This document shows, in pieces, positions 18,031 through 27,653 of a stretch of DNA of 64,000 nucleotides; the stretch's first letter is position 1; the number at the start of each line of letters is the position of its first letter. Origin of the DNA: Bacteroides sp. M10. Its GTDB lineage: Bacteria > Bacteroidota > Bacteroidia > Bacteroidales > Bacteroidaceae. The notes beneath the pieces are model-generated. The model was not told the DNA's origin and searched no databases. It was given only the letters and a program-made list of their open reading frames with translations. Made by a program: the position numbers and the translations under genes. Location of the stretch: the NCBI RefSeq assembly GCF_014334015.1, contig NZ_CP060488.1, positions 2,934,501 to 2,998,500 of the forward strand, given 5' to 3'.

Positions 18031-18564
18031 TTATCTGAACAGTGAGAAGTTTACACTTCCATACACTCTTCTCTCTATGAAATGTGGATTTTCCTCGAAG
18101 TTATTATCTTTTCCGTGCTCCAGTACCAATAATCCTCCCTCTTTGAGAAGATTGTTCTGGAAGATTAATTCGGGTATTGTTTCCAATTCTTTTAATGCAT
18201 AAGGAGGATCGGCAAAGATGAAGTCGAACTGTTCGCGGCCATTCTTGATAAATTTAAATACATCTCCGCGTATTGGTAGACACTTATCTGTTTGCACCTC
18301 TTTCATGATTTTGCAGATGAACGAGTGATGCGCAGGCTCTTTCTCAACGCTAATAACCCGATCACATCCGCGGGATACCAGTTCGATACTAATACTTCCG
18401 GTTCCGGCAAACAAGTCAAGAGCCGTGACTCCTTCTTCAAAATCGATGTAGTTATTGAGTACATTGAACAGATTTTCTTTGGCGAAATCTGTTGTAGGAC
18501 GTGCTTTAAATGTTCGGGGCACGTCGAATCTTCTTCGTTTGTAAATACCGCTGATTACTCGCAT
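18031..18564 (-). CDS. rsmD: 16S rRNA (guanine(966)-N2)-methyltransferase
   Basis: 177 residues. The Rossmann methyltransferase core has the SAM-binding ALDLFAGTGSISIELVSRG motif (about 48-66) and the catalytic FIFADPPYAL motif (about 135-144). An N-terminal RVISGIYKRRRF start is typical of RsmD, which methylates G966 of 16S rRNA. It overlaps the 3' end of the upstream DUF3822 gene by 10 bp, so the two are translationally linked. Confidence 0.93.
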   Translation of the reverse strand: MRVISGIYKRRRFDVPRTFKARPTTDFAKENLFNVLNNYIDFEEGVTALDLFAGTGSISIELVSRGCDRVISVEKEPAHHSFICKIMKEVQTDKCLPIRGDVFKFIKNGREQFDFIFADPPYALKELETIPELIFQNNLLKEGGLLVLEHGKDNNFEENPHFIERRVYGSVNFSLFR

Positions 18565-19325
18565 GTTAATAAGGCTTGCATGTCAATATTAGTTGCAGGA
18601 TTCATGATGAATACCTGTAAGATAAACTTTTTCAGTTCGCTCATTAAAATTTCTTTCTCGGAAAGTGTTCCTGTTAGATGTAGCTCATCTCGTTCCTGAT
18701 CAAATTCCAGTTGCTTCCAAGCGTACAATAAATAGTAAATACGGTCTTCTGTATGCGTGCATTCAAAAGAATTGGCCAGAAGTAGATGACCTCGTTCAAA
18801 GCAATAGATATCAATACCGTCTTTGCGTACAGAAGCATACATCTTCTTACTGTTTCCTAATCTGCTTTTTACAGAAAAATAATCGATAAACGGAGTAGAT
18901 TGAGAATAAAAGCGAGCTTCGGGATATTGTTCATTCAAAAAGATCTGTGCACTTTTGTCTATACAGAAAATGACAGCTACATTATTCTTTCTTAGAATAT
19001 TGTAGAGTACCGTTTCGTTTTCTCTTTTCTGATGATTGTGATAAAATAGAAGTTCCGCCTGTTCCTCTTCAAACAAGTCTAATGGCACGATTGTAAAACG
19101 TTTGCTTGCCATCATAATGTTTACCCGTTTGTAAGGATGATTGAGGAAGTCTGATTCGTGGAAGACTGCCTTTAGATTTGCTGTTAGGGATAGAGATGCA
19201 TCTATCTCTTTCTCTATGATTGAAAGCGAATCGTCATGAATCGGGTTATAGATAGAAAAAGAAAATCCATCCGTACTAAGACGGATGGATAAAGTATATT
19301 GTTTTGATTTAGTAAAATCAATCAT
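18555..19325 (-). CDS. DUF3822 family protein
   Basis: 256 residues, no signal peptide. It matches the Bacteroidetes DUF3822 family (from memory), which is regularly encoded directly before rsmD and resembles an actin-like ATPase fold of unknown role. Typical features seen are the N-terminal YTLSIRLSTDGFSFSIY strand pair and the TIVPLDLFEEEQA segment. Its start codon overlaps the stop of the upstream membrane-anchored gene at 19325, and its stop overlaps the rsmD start. The function is unknown. Confidence 0.8.
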   Translation of the reverse strand: MIDFTKSKQYTLSIRLSTDGFSFSIYNPIHDDSLSIIEKEIDASLSLTANLKAVFHESDFLNHPYKRVNIMMASKRFTIVPLDLFEEEQAELLFYHNHQKRENETVLYNILRKNNVAVIFCIDKSAQIFLNEQYPEARFYSQSTPFIDYFSVKSRLGNSKKMYASVRKDGIDIYCFERGHLLLANSFECTHTEDRIYYLLYAWKQLEFDQERDELHLTGTLSEKEILMSELKKFILQVFIMNPATNIDMQALLTCE

Positions 19326-20011
19326 TATTCCCAGTTACCAGCACCATTGTTCGGAGTATCGATAGAACCTACCATCAAACCGCAGTATCTACCCAATTTG
19401 CTCTGAACATCTTTTAAATTAATAATTTCTTGCTTGTCAAGTCCGTCCAAATAAGTTTCATACGGAGCCTTTACTTCGAATAAGTATACAGGAGCACCGG
19501 ATTTAGCAGTATCGTTTCTTACATTCATTTCGAATTGAGCACCGCCTCCGTAAGGGATGTATCTCATAGAATCCGGGTTGAATCCTTTCGGGAAAATAGT
19601 ATCCATAACAGCTACCCACATAGTGTCACGTTTGAAGTTTTCAAGTCCCCATTTCTTAACTTCATCATATTTGCCTGTCTTCTTTGCTTTTTCGATGATA
19701 GCCATAGCTTTCTTTTCAGTCAGTCCGTCTTCCAATTGTTTGTCGGTCAACATTCCCATCTTCATAACGAACGGCAATTTTTGATTTTTAACGAAGTCGA
19801 TCAATGTGTCAAATTTGTCTGTATACATTCCGCGGTGCAGCGTACGGTATTCCTGCTGTGCCTTACGGATGTCGATCAAACGGGCAATGACTGCTTTTTC
19901 TCTGTCTTTTTTAGCGTTTTCAAAATTGATAGGACCCATAATGCTGGTGTAGCAGATGTAAATCAGTGCAGCAGCACAAAGCACCAATACAATATTAAAT
20001 ACTGTTTTCAT
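19325..20011 (-). CDS. Membrane-anchored protein of unknown function
   Basis: 228 residues with one N-terminal hydrophobic helix (about 4-22) that can act as an uncleaved anchor. A charged helical segment (RLIDIRKAQQEYRTLH, about 44-59) and a soluble domain follow. The arrangement of an N-terminal helix with an amphipathic continuation recalls type IV pilin-like or GspG-like proteins, but there is no prepilin peptidase motif. It is the first gene of an overlapping trio with DUF3822 and rsmD. A -7-like TATTTTTG box lies on the minus strand at 20047-20054. Confidence 0.7.
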   Translation of the reverse strand: MKTVFNIVLVLCAAALIYICYTSIMGPINFENAKKDREKAVIARLIDIRKAQQEYRTLHRGMYTDKFDTLIDFVKNQKLPFVMKMGMLTDKQLEDGLTEKKAMAIIEKAKKTGKYDEVKKWGLENFKRDTMWVAVMDTIFPKGFNPDSMRYIPYGGGAQFEMNVRNDTAKSGAPVYLFEVKAPYETYLDGLDKQEIINLKDVQSKLGRYCGLMVGSIDTPNNGAGNWE

Positions 20012-20106
20012 GATAAATTATGTTTTTAGTTGTTATATTCGCATCGCAAAAATAGAATAAATAAATTTAAATACGATAGTTCCTCGAACTTTTTTCTCGT
20101 ACAAAA

Positions 20107-21525
20107 ATGATAAATAACTATTTAGAAAGGCAAATTAAGGAAAATTTTCCTTATCAGCCAACTTTAGAGCAGGAAATTGCTGTAAAATCTCTTTCAGAGT
20201 TTCTGCTGTCCACACTGGCGGATGAAGTCTTTATCTTAAGAGGTTATGCCGGTACCGGTAAAACGTCATTGGTAGGGGCATTGGTGAAAACCATGGATCA
20301 GTTGCAGCAGAAATCTGTATTGTTGGCTCCTACAGGACGTGCGGCAAAGGTTTTTTCAGTGTATGCAGGACATCCGGCTTTCACTATTCATAAAAAAATA
20401 TATAGGCAACAGTCTTTTTCGAATGAGCTTAGTAATTTTTCAATTAATGACAATCTGGCTACAAACACTTTATTCATCGTTGATGAGGCTTCCATGATTT
20501 CAAACGAAGGACTGTCGGGGAGTGTGTTTGGAACAGGTCGTCTATTGGACGATTTGGTACAATTTGTTTATTCGGGACAGGGGTGTCGTCTCTTGTTAAT
20601 GGGTGATACCGCGCAGCTTCCTCCAGTAGGAGAGGAGTTAAGCCCGGCACTTTTTTCCGATGCATTGAAGGGATATGGACTTGAAGTACGTGAGATTGAT
20701 CTTACTCAAGTAGTCCGTCAGGTGCAGGAATCCGGAATATTATGGAATGCCACACAGTTGAGGCAATTGATAGCAGAGGATGATTGTTATTCTTTGCCTA
20801 AGATAAAAATAGCAGGCTTTCCTGATATTAAACTGGTACCGGGAACTGAACTGATAGAGGAACTGACTAATTGTTACGATCATGATGGTATGGATGAGAC
20901 GATTGTTGTCTGTCGTTCCAATAAACGTGCAAACCTATATAACAATGGAATACGTGCTCAAATTCTTTGGCGTGAAGATGAATTGAATACAGGAGATATG
21001 TTGATGATAGCCAAAAATAATTACTATTGGACAGAGAAATATAAGGAGATGGATTTTATAGCGAATGGCGAAATTGCAGTTGTCCGGCGTGTTCGTCGAA
21101 CTCGTGACATATATGGCTTTCGTTTTGCGGAAGTCACTCTCCGTTTTCCTGACCAGAATGATTTTGAATTAGATGCAAATCTATTATTAGATACTCTACA
21201 TTCAGATTCACCTGCATTGCCAAAAGAAGATAATGACCGATTATTTTATACAGTACTTGAGGACTATATAGATATTCCAATTAAAAGAGATCGGATGAAA
21301 AAGATGAAAGCCGATCCGCATTATAATGCATTGCAAGTGAAATATGCATACGCAATAACTTGTCATAAAGCGCAAGGCGGGCAGTGGCAGAATGTGTTTT
21401 TAGATCAGGGGTATATGACGGATGAGTATTTGACTCCGGATTATTTCCGATGGTTGTATACAGCGTTTACTCGTGCGACAAAAACATTGTATTTGGTGAA
21501 TTATCCGAAAGAACAGGTGGAGTGA
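20107..21525 (+). CDS. RecD-like ATP-dependent DNA helicase
   Basis: 472 residues, superfamily 1 helicase. Walker A is GYAGTGKTSL (about 47-56), motif II is IVDEASM, motif III includes LLMGDTAQLPPVG, and the C-terminal UvrD-like half has the YAITCHKAQGGQW motif (about 415-427) and a WLYTAFTRATKTL motif VI. It resembles the RecD2/Dda-type stand-alone helicases of Bacteroidetes rather than the RecBCD subunit. It would unwind DNA 5' to 3' in repair (family inference). It is divergent from the membrane protein gene and ends before the decayed region. Confidence 0.88.
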   Translation: MINNYLERQIKENFPYQPTLEQEIAVKSLSEFLLSTLADEVFILRGYAGTGKTSLVGALVKTMDQLQQKSVLLAPTGRAAKVFSVYAGHPAFTIHKKIYRQQSFSNELSNFSINDNLATNTLFIVDEASMISNEGLSGSVFGTGRLLDDLVQFVYSGQGCRLLLMGDTAQLPPVGEELSPALFSDALKGYGLEVREIDLTQVVRQVQESGILWNATQLRQLIAEDDCYSLPKIKIAGFPDIKLVPGTELIEELTNCYDHDGMDETIVVCRSNKRANLYNNGIRAQILWREDELNTGDMLMIAKNNYYWTEKYKEMDFIANGEIAVVRRVRRTRDIYGFRFAEVTLRFPDQNDFELDANLLLDTLHSDSPALPKEDNDRLFYTVLEDYIDIPIKRDRMKKMKADPHYNALQVKYAYAITCHKAQGGQWQNVFLDQGYMTDEYLTPDYFRWLYTAFTRATKTLYLVNYPKEQVE

Positions 21526-21653
21526 TTAAGATGTTTTTATCTCAAAACTTTTTTAAAAGTCCTTCATTTTTCATATACACATCATGGAGGATTTATTTAT
21601 AGACCTTCTTATTACAAACTTACTTTTTATATTGAGATATTGCAACTTTATTA

Positions 21654-22112
21654 TTAGATGTTATAGAATAATTCTCCATTTCCATTTGTAACATTGATTG
21701 TTGCTTCGTTCGAATATTCAAGTCTGGTAATAAATTCGATGCTTTCTTTGTCTAGTTCCAATATGTCGGTAGCATAAAAACACTAACAGACAGTTTACGG
21801 AATCTTCCGTCTTTGTTTCATATTATAATTATTGTTCCAACATTTTGAAAACCTTCTATTTGGGTTCCACTGTTTTCTATTGTAGTTTGGGCAATATACA
21901 GATTTAGTGAAGATACGTTGTACTCACCACCTCCTTGTGTAATACTGATAGTCGCCTTATTCTCGCTACCAATCTTTACTTTTATATTTTCCTGTTTTAT
22001 TTCTAATTTAGAAATTGGTTCTGTTGTAATTCCCTCCTGTTTGTCATCATTACATCAACCCTGCAAGGAGAAGGATAGGCATAACCATTAATAACTTATT
22101 TATCGTTTTCAT
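21654..22112 (-). pseudogene. Decayed lipoprotein gene (frameshifts)
   Basis: On the minus strand an ATG at 22112 starts a lipoprotein signal sequence (MKTINKLLMVMPILLLAGL). A frameshift at the lipobox then joins a second frame beginning Cys-Asn-Asp-Asp and running about 80 codons to a TGA (SKLEIKQENIKVKIG and ATISITQGGGEYNVSS are readable). At least one more shift leads to KDGRFRKLSVSVF and, in another frame, YATDILELDKESIEF through to the TAA at 21654-21656. Read together these give one exported protein of about 150 residues with BACON-like strand repeats. Several independent lesions make a sequencing error unlikely. Confidence 0.7.
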
Positions 22113-22145
22113 ATCTTCAGTTTCATTTTAATAAGTTTATTATTT

Positions 22146-22335
22146 TCAGTCTTTGAGAGATTTGATACTGTCGAATACTAGTTCTTCATCCTAGAAAGAG
22201 CGAGCTATTCTTTGCATAGTCGGTAATTGCACTGTTTCAAAATTGCTTCAGTTGGAGGCCATAGTAAAAATCATGTGTGAACCGTAAGCATTGGCACGCA
22301 TACCCCGCAAATTATTTTCTCTTGGAAAAGATTTT
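22146..22335 (-). pseudogene. Remnant of a second decayed gene
   Basis: One minus-strand frame reads PRENNLRGMRANAYGSHM, then FTMASN, a TGA where Trp fits, SNFETVQLPTMQRIARSF, a TAG where Gln fits, and DEELVFDSIKSLKD before the stop at 22146-22148. It looks like the C-terminal 60 residues of an exported or surface protein whose 5' part is lost. The two in-frame stops are single-base changes. It lies directly upstream of the other decayed gene on the same strand, so the pair was probably an operon. Confidence 0.6.
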
Positions 22336-22458
22336 TTTTAAAAAAAAGATAAATCGGACTAAGTGTTTATTATTTTAGCATTGTTTTATTAACAGAGGAG
22401 GGGAAGTCGACACCATTCTTGAGAGTTTAATAAAATGTATAACCATTAAATAAAATGT
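22336..22458 (+). promoter_or_regulatory. Leader region of the SusC operon
   Basis: The 123 bp before the susC start are AT-rich. The stretch has no TAnnTTTG housekeeping box. This fits control by the ECF sigma factor of the locus (39334-39888), but the ECF promoter motif cannot be identified from one copy. ATAAAATGTAT occurs twice (22430-22440 and 22451-22461); the second copy overlaps the start codon. Confidence 0.35.
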
Positions 22459-25400
22459 ATGGAAAGCAAACATTCGCTTCGAAACTCGAAGTTATTTCGG
22501 GCTTTATTAGTCTTTTTGTTTTTGGCAGTTCCTGTACAATGGGCTATGGCGCAGTTGACCTTATCAACTCCCCGTACAACTTTAGGCACTGTAATCAAGC
22601 AAATTCAATCACAATCAAAGTATCAGTTTTTTTATAATGACAAACTTTCAACCATTACGGTTGAGCCTCTTAAAGTGAAGGACGCTTCTTTGGAGCAAGT
22701 ATTAAGTACACTCCTTAAAGATAAAGCAGTCTCTTATAAAATAGAAGAGAATATTATTTATTTATCTGAAAAGGGGGATTCTAATCCAGTACAACAGCAA
22801 AGTGGAAAAGAACGTACTATAACCGGACAAGTATTGGATTCTAAGGGTGAACCTCTAATTGGTGTTAGTATCTTAGTAAAGGGAACAACAGATGGAGCTA
22901 TTACGGATTTAGATGGTAATTATAAAATAATCACAAAAAGTAATAATCCTATTATTGTTTATTCTTATATTGGCTATAAGACACAGGAGGTGCCTTTAAA
23001 AGGGCAGACCTCTATCAATATTACGTTGATGGACGATACACAAGTGATTGATGAGGTTGTAGTTACAGCACTAGGTATCAAACGTTCAGAGAAAGCTTTG
23101 AGTTACAATGTAACACAAGTAGATGCCGAATCGGCTTTGGCTGTAAAAGATGCAAACTTTATCAACTCTCTAAATGGAAAGGTCGCAGGTTTGAACATCA
23201 ACTCTTCTTCTTCCGGTATTGGTGGTGCAAGTAAGGTTGTTATGCGTGGATCAAGAGGTATTGAACAATCTTCCAATGCACTTTATGTAATTGACGGTAT
23301 TCCAATGTATAATTTAAGTGCTTCAGGTGGTTCTGAAGAATTTCAATCACAAGGTTCCACAGAAGCTATAGCAGATATTAATCCGGAAGATATTGAATCA
23401 ATGTCGGTCTTGTCCGGAGCTGCTGCTGCCGCATTGTATGGTAGCAATGCTGCCAATGGTGCTATTGTAATTACTACAAAGAAAGGAAAAGTTGGACGTG
23501 TATCTCTGACAGTATCCAGTAATACAGAAATGTTATCCCAGTTTGTTATGCCGGAATTCCAAAATCGTTATGGCACATCCGGCACAGATGCCAGTTGGGG
23601 AAAGAGACTGAACGATGCCAATTACTATGGATACGATCCTGCAAGTGATTATTTCCAAACAGGACTTATCGGAACAGAGTCTGTAACACTTTCTACCGGA
23701 ACTGAACACAATCAGACTTATTTGTCTGCTGCTGCGGTTAATTCACGTGGAATTATTCCCAATAATAAGTATGAACGCTATAACTTTACATTCCGTAATA
23801 CAACTCTTTTCCTAGATGATAAAATGAAGTTGGATGTGGGGGCTCAATATATTATGCAGAAAGACCGTAATATGGTAAACCAAGGTATCTATGCCAATCC
23901 ATTGGCTTCTGCTTATTTATTTCCACGTGGTAACGACTGGGAAGATTATAAGATGTATGAACGTTATGATTTAGAACGTAACATGTATACTCAATACTGG
24001 CCGCAAGGTGGTGGTTCTTTTCGTTTACAAAATCCTTACTGGATCAACTACCGTAACTTGCGCGAAAATGACAAAGACCGTTATATGTTGAGTGCAGCTT
24101 TGAGTTATGATATCTTAAGTTGGTTGAATGTAGCCGGGCGTGTACGTTTGGATAATTCCTATAACACATATACACAAAAATACTATGCTTCTACTATTGA
24201 AACCATAGCTGAAGGTAAAAATGGTTTTTATGGAGTAACAAATACGCGTGACAAACAAACATACGCGGATTTGTTGCTGAATATTAACAAGACATTTGGA
24301 GAGGATTGGAGCCTGACTGCCAATATTGGTGCTTCCTATTCCGATAATCGTTCTGAAGCTCTTGGTGTCAGTGGACCGATTGCCGCAAACGGTCTTCCTA
24401 ACTTTTTCACTGTTGCCCAATTGGATAAGGATACAGGTAAACGTGAGGAAACCGGTTATCGTGAACAGACTCAATCTATATTTGCATCAGCGGAAGTTGG
24501 CTATAAGAGTACCTATTATTTAACTCTTACCGGACGTAATGATTGGCCGAGCCAACTGGCGGGCCCGAACTCAAAACAAGCATCTTTTTTCTACCCGTCA
24601 GTAGGTACTTCTATTGTTCTGTCAGAGTTGTTTAAGTTACCTGAAAGTATTTCTTACTTGAAATTACGTGCTTCATGGGCATCTGTTGGTCTACCCTTCG
24701 GGCGTTTCTTAGCATATCCGACTTTCTCTTGGAATACTTCTACCGGAGCATATTCTTCTCAATCTGCATATCCATTATATGATTTGAAACCGGAAAGAAC
24801 AGATTCTTGGGAAGTTGGTCTTACTGCACGCTTTCTGAAAAATTTCAATTTGGATGTTTCATTCTACAATACCAAGACTTATAACCAGACTATGGATGCC
24901 AAACTTTCTCCAACAGGAGGATACAGCACTTTTTATGCACAGACTGGTAATGTACGCAACCGTGGTGTAGAACTCTCTTTGGGTTACAAAAATACATGGA
25001 ATAAATTTACATGGAGTTCGAATTACACATTCAGCGCCAATAAAAACAAAATATTAAGCTTGATTGACGGGTATATAAATCCTGTGACAGGTGAAGAGAT
25101 TACAAAAGACCGAATGGATGTAGGTGGTTTATCAAAGGCCCGGTTTATTTTAAAAGTAGGTGGTTCTTTGGGTGATCTTTATTCACAGTCCGACTTACTC
25201 CGCGATTCGAATAATAAGATTTATGTAAATGAAGATGGAAATGTGACAGTAAACGATAAGGTTGATGACATTTATCTAGGTTCTGTCTTCCCAAAAGCTA
25301 ATATGGCATGGCGTAATGATTTCCAATATGGCAACTGGGGGCTTGGCTTCTTGTTAACAGCCCGTTTGGGAGGTGTTGTATATTCTGCAACCCAAGCCGT

Positions 25401-25785
25401 ACTTGATTCCTATGGTGTGTCTGAAGTAACAGCGGCAGCCCGCGACAATGGTGGGGTTGTGATAAATGGTAATGATAGAATTGATGCACAAAAATGGTAT
25501 TCAGTAGTCGGTGCTGACAGTGGTATTCCTCAATACTATACGTATAGCGCCACTAACTTGCGTCTGCAAGAAGCTTCAGTAAGTTATACCATTCCAAGAA
25601 AAAAACTGAAAAACATAATGGATATAACTCTTTCATTAGTAGGACGTAATTTATGGATGATTTACTGTAAGGCTCCTTTCGATCCGGAGTCAGTGGCAAC
25701 TACAGGTAATTATTATCAAGGAATTGATTACTTTATGATGCCTAGCCTTCGTAGCGTAGGATTCAATTTGAAACTTAAATTCTAA
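22459..25785 (+). CDS. SusC-like TonB-dependent glycan importer with STN domain
   Basis: 1108 residues. Signal peptide (1-31, ending AMAQ), then an STN domain (about 35-105) found in receptors that signal to FecR-type anti-sigma factors, a carboxypeptidase-like domain (about 120-200), a TonB-dependent receptor plug (about 210-335, with VVMRGSRG and NALYVIDGIPMYN) and a 22-strand-type barrel ending in LKLKF. It imports oligosaccharide across the outer membrane with the SusD protein encoded 11 bp downstream. Position and gene order match BT3983 of the B. thetaiotaomicron high-mannose N-glycan locus (recalled). The STN domain fits the ECF sigma and FecR genes on the opposite arm. Confidence 0.95.
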   Translation: MESKHSLRNSKLFRALLVFLFLAVPVQWAMAQLTLSTPRTTLGTVIKQIQSQSKYQFFYNDKLSTITVEPLKVKDASLEQVLSTLLKDKAVSYKIEENIIYLSEKGDSNPVQQQSGKERTITGQVLDSKGEPLIGVSILVKGTTDGAITDLDGNYKIITKSNNPIIVYSYIGYKTQEVPLKGQTSINITLMDDTQVIDEVVVTALGIKRSEKALSYNVTQVDAESALAVKDANFINSLNGKVAGLNINSSSSGIGGASKVVMRGSRGIEQSSNALYVIDGIPMYNLSASGGSEEFQSQGSTEAIADINPEDIESMSVLSGAAAAALYGSNAANGAIVITTKKGKVGRVSLTVSSNTEMLSQFVMPEFQNRYGTSGTDASWGKRLNDANYYGYDPASDYFQTGLIGTESVTLSTGTEHNQTYLSAAAVNSRGIIPNNKYERYNFTFRNTTLFLDDKMKLDVGAQYIMQKDRNMVNQGIYANPLASAYLFPRGNDWEDYKMYERYDLERNMYTQYWPQGGGSFRLQNPYWINYRNLRENDKDRYMLSAALSYDILSWLNVAGRVRLDNSYNTYTQKYYASTIETIAEGKNGFYGVTNTRDKQTYADLLLNINKTFGEDWSLTANIGASYSDNRSEALGVSGPIAANGLPNFFTVAQLDKDTGKREETGYREQTQSIFASAEVGYKSTYYLTLTGRNDWPSQLAGPNSKQASFFYPSVGTSIVLSELFKLPESISYLKLRASWASVGLPFGRFLAYPTFSWNTSTGAYSSQSAYPLYDLKPERTDSWEVGLTARFLKNFNLDVSFYNTKTYNQTMDAKLSPTGGYSTFYAQTGNVRNRGVELSLGYKNTWNKFTWSSNYTFSANKNKILSLIDGYINPVTGEEITKDRMDVGGLSKARFILKVGGSLGDLYSQSDLLRDSNNKIYVNEDGNVTVNDKVDDIYLGSVFPKANMAWRNDFQYGNWGLGFLLTARLGGVVYSATQAVLDSYGVSEVTAAARDNGGVVINGNDRIDAQKWYSVVGADSGIPQYYTYSATNLRLQEASVSYTIPRKKLKNIMDITLSLVGRNLWMIYCKAPFDPESVATTGNYYQGIDYFMMPSLRSVGFNLKLKF

Positions 25786-25796
25786 AAACTGAAAAG

Positions 25797-27419
25797 ATGA
25801 AGAAAAATACAATAATACAGTTTATAGTCGCTGGTTTGTTTCTTTTTGGTACAACTGCATGTACGGGAAACTTTGAAGATTATAATAAGAATCCTCATGA
25901 ACCGGATCAGAACGATATGGGGGTAGATTGGTATTTAGTGAGGTCACTAGCTCTTAACTTGCAGGATTTAATGATGCCGGAACAAGAAAACTTTTCTCAG
26001 TATGTAGACTGTTTGATGGCAGGAGGATTCTCGGGATATGTAGCAGACTCTAATTTGGGAACAGGTTGGTCTGGTCGTTATGCAACTTATAATCCTTCGG
26101 ATGACTGGAAGAAAATTCCATTTAATGACTTTTATTCAAAGTTCTATCCAGATTATTTCAATTTGAAGAATCAGAGTGATGATGAATTATTCTTATCATT
26201 GGCCGAGCTATATCGCATTGTTGTTATGTTACGTGTAACAGATACATATGGTCCTATTCCTTATTCACAGGTGGGAGCCGCTAACGCAATCAAATCCCCT
26301 TATGATTCTCAGCAAGCTGTTTATACTAAGATGTTTGAGGATTTGGATAATGTTATCTCAGTATTGAGTAAATATGCTAGCCAGAGTTTCAGTTCAAGTG
26401 CAGACAGAATTTATAATGGTAATACATTAGCATGGTGCAAGTTTGCCAACTCTTTGAAGCTTAGAATGGCGATGCGTACTTGTTACGTAACAGGATTCAA
26501 TGTGAACGGAAAAACATCGCAGCAATTGGCTGAAGAAGCTGTAGAAGCAGGTGTAATGACTACTGCCTCTGACGGTGCTTATCGCAAAGTAGCCGATCAT
26601 AATCCGTGGCAACGTTTTATGGTACTATGGTCTGATGCACGAATCTCGGCTGATTTGACTTGCTATATGAATGGTTATAATGACCCTCGTCGTGAAGCCT
26701 ATTATGACAAAAGTACTTTTGGTTCCGTATCAGGAGACGCATATACAGGAGAAGAAGGTTATGTCGGATTACGTCGTGGCATTTTACAGGGACAATATAA
26801 TTCTTGGTCGCAAGGTTCTTCTTGTATGAAAGTGACTGCAAGTGATAATATTGTCGTATTCCGCGCTTCAGAAGTAGCTTTCTTACGTGCTGAAGGCGCT
26901 CTTCGTGGGTGGAATATGGGAGGCTCTCCGAAAGACCTTTATGAAGCAGGTATCCGTTTGTCATTTGAAGAAAACAACATCAGTAGTGGAGTAGAAAGCT
27001 ATTTGGCGAATACAGGAAAAGTAGAAGGTTATAAGGATCCATTAAAAGGACAAAGTGGGCAGACTTATGATTATTCCGGTTCAATAAATACTACTGTTAC
27101 AGTAGCATGGGCTGGTGGTGATTTTGAGAAGAGCCTTGAACAAATTATTACTCAGAAATGGATTGCCAATTTCCCGAATGGTATGGAATCATGGTCTGAA
27201 TACCGACGTACAGGTTATCCTAAGTTGATGCCGATGGCAGCAAATGCCAGCAGTGGTATTGTTGACGACACAGAAGGTGCACGACGTATGCCATATCCGA
27301 CTGACGAATACCGTGAAAATAAAGAAAGTGTAGAAGCAGCTGTTTCGACTTTGACTCAAGAGTCTAAGACCAAAAAAGGAGATTCAATGGCTACTCATGT
27401 TTGGTGGGATTGCAAATAA
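25797..27419 (+). CDS. SusD/RagB-like surface glycan-binding lipoprotein
   Basis: 540 residues, lipoprotein signal with lipobox TTAC (Cys22). The protein has the SusD-like TPR-rich fold of the SusD_RagB subgroup: YNKNPHEP near the N-terminus, LYRIVVMLRVTDTYGPIPYSQ (about 140-160, the conserved dy GpiPy motif), and a C-terminal QKWIANFPNGMESWSEYRRTGYP segment typical of the family. It caps the SusC barrel at the cell surface and captures glycan. It is separated from susC by 11 bp and is the probable BT3984 counterpart. Confidence 0.94.
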   Translation: MKKNTIIQFIVAGLFLFGTTACTGNFEDYNKNPHEPDQNDMGVDWYLVRSLALNLQDLMMPEQENFSQYVDCLMAGGFSGYVADSNLGTGWSGRYATYNPSDDWKKIPFNDFYSKFYPDYFNLKNQSDDELFLSLAELYRIVVMLRVTDTYGPIPYSQVGAANAIKSPYDSQQAVYTKMFEDLDNVISVLSKYASQSFSSSADRIYNGNTLAWCKFANSLKLRMAMRTCYVTGFNVNGKTSQQLAEEAVEAGVMTTASDGAYRKVADHNPWQRFMVLWSDARISADLTCYMNGYNDPRREAYYDKSTFGSVSGDAYTGEEGYVGLRRGILQGQYNSWSQGSSCMKVTASDNIVVFRASEVAFLRAEGALRGWNMGGSPKDLYEAGIRLSFEENNISSGVESYLANTGKVEGYKDPLKGQSGQTYDYSGSINTTVTVAWAGGDFEKSLEQIITQKWIANFPNGMESWSEYRRTGYPKLMPMAANASSGIVDDTEGARRMPYPTDEYRENKESVEAAVSTLTQESKTKKGDSMATHVWWDCK

Positions 27420-27447
27420 TTATATATTAAAAGAAAATTGAACGAAT

Positions 27448-27606
27448 ATGAAGAGAAATAGTATATTCAAAACATTGTTTTCTGCAATGACACTGGTTGC
27501 CGTAACATCTTGTTCTGACTGGACAGATATGGAAAACATTAAAATAAACGAACCTACTATCGAGGATCAAAATCCTAAGCTATATACCAAGTACTTGGAG
27601 AACTAA
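27448..27606 (+). pseudogene. Truncated copy of the next lipoprotein gene (52 codons)
   Basis: An intact 52-codon frame encodes a lipoprotein signal (MKRNSIFKTLFSAMTLVAVTS, then Cys) and 30 mature residues. The mature part SCSDWTDMENIKINEPTIED, then QNPKLYTKY, closely matches the start of the protein at 27654 (SCSDWTDVESIKLNTPAIEE, QNPELYAQY). The frame stops where the downstream protein continues for 300 more residues. It is either the remnant of a tandem duplication or a very short lipoprotein. The 48-bp gap to the next gene shows no further homologous sequence. Confidence 0.7.
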
Positions 27607-27653
27607 GTAAAGACAATTACATAAATAGAAATGTTTTCTTAATTATAACATAT

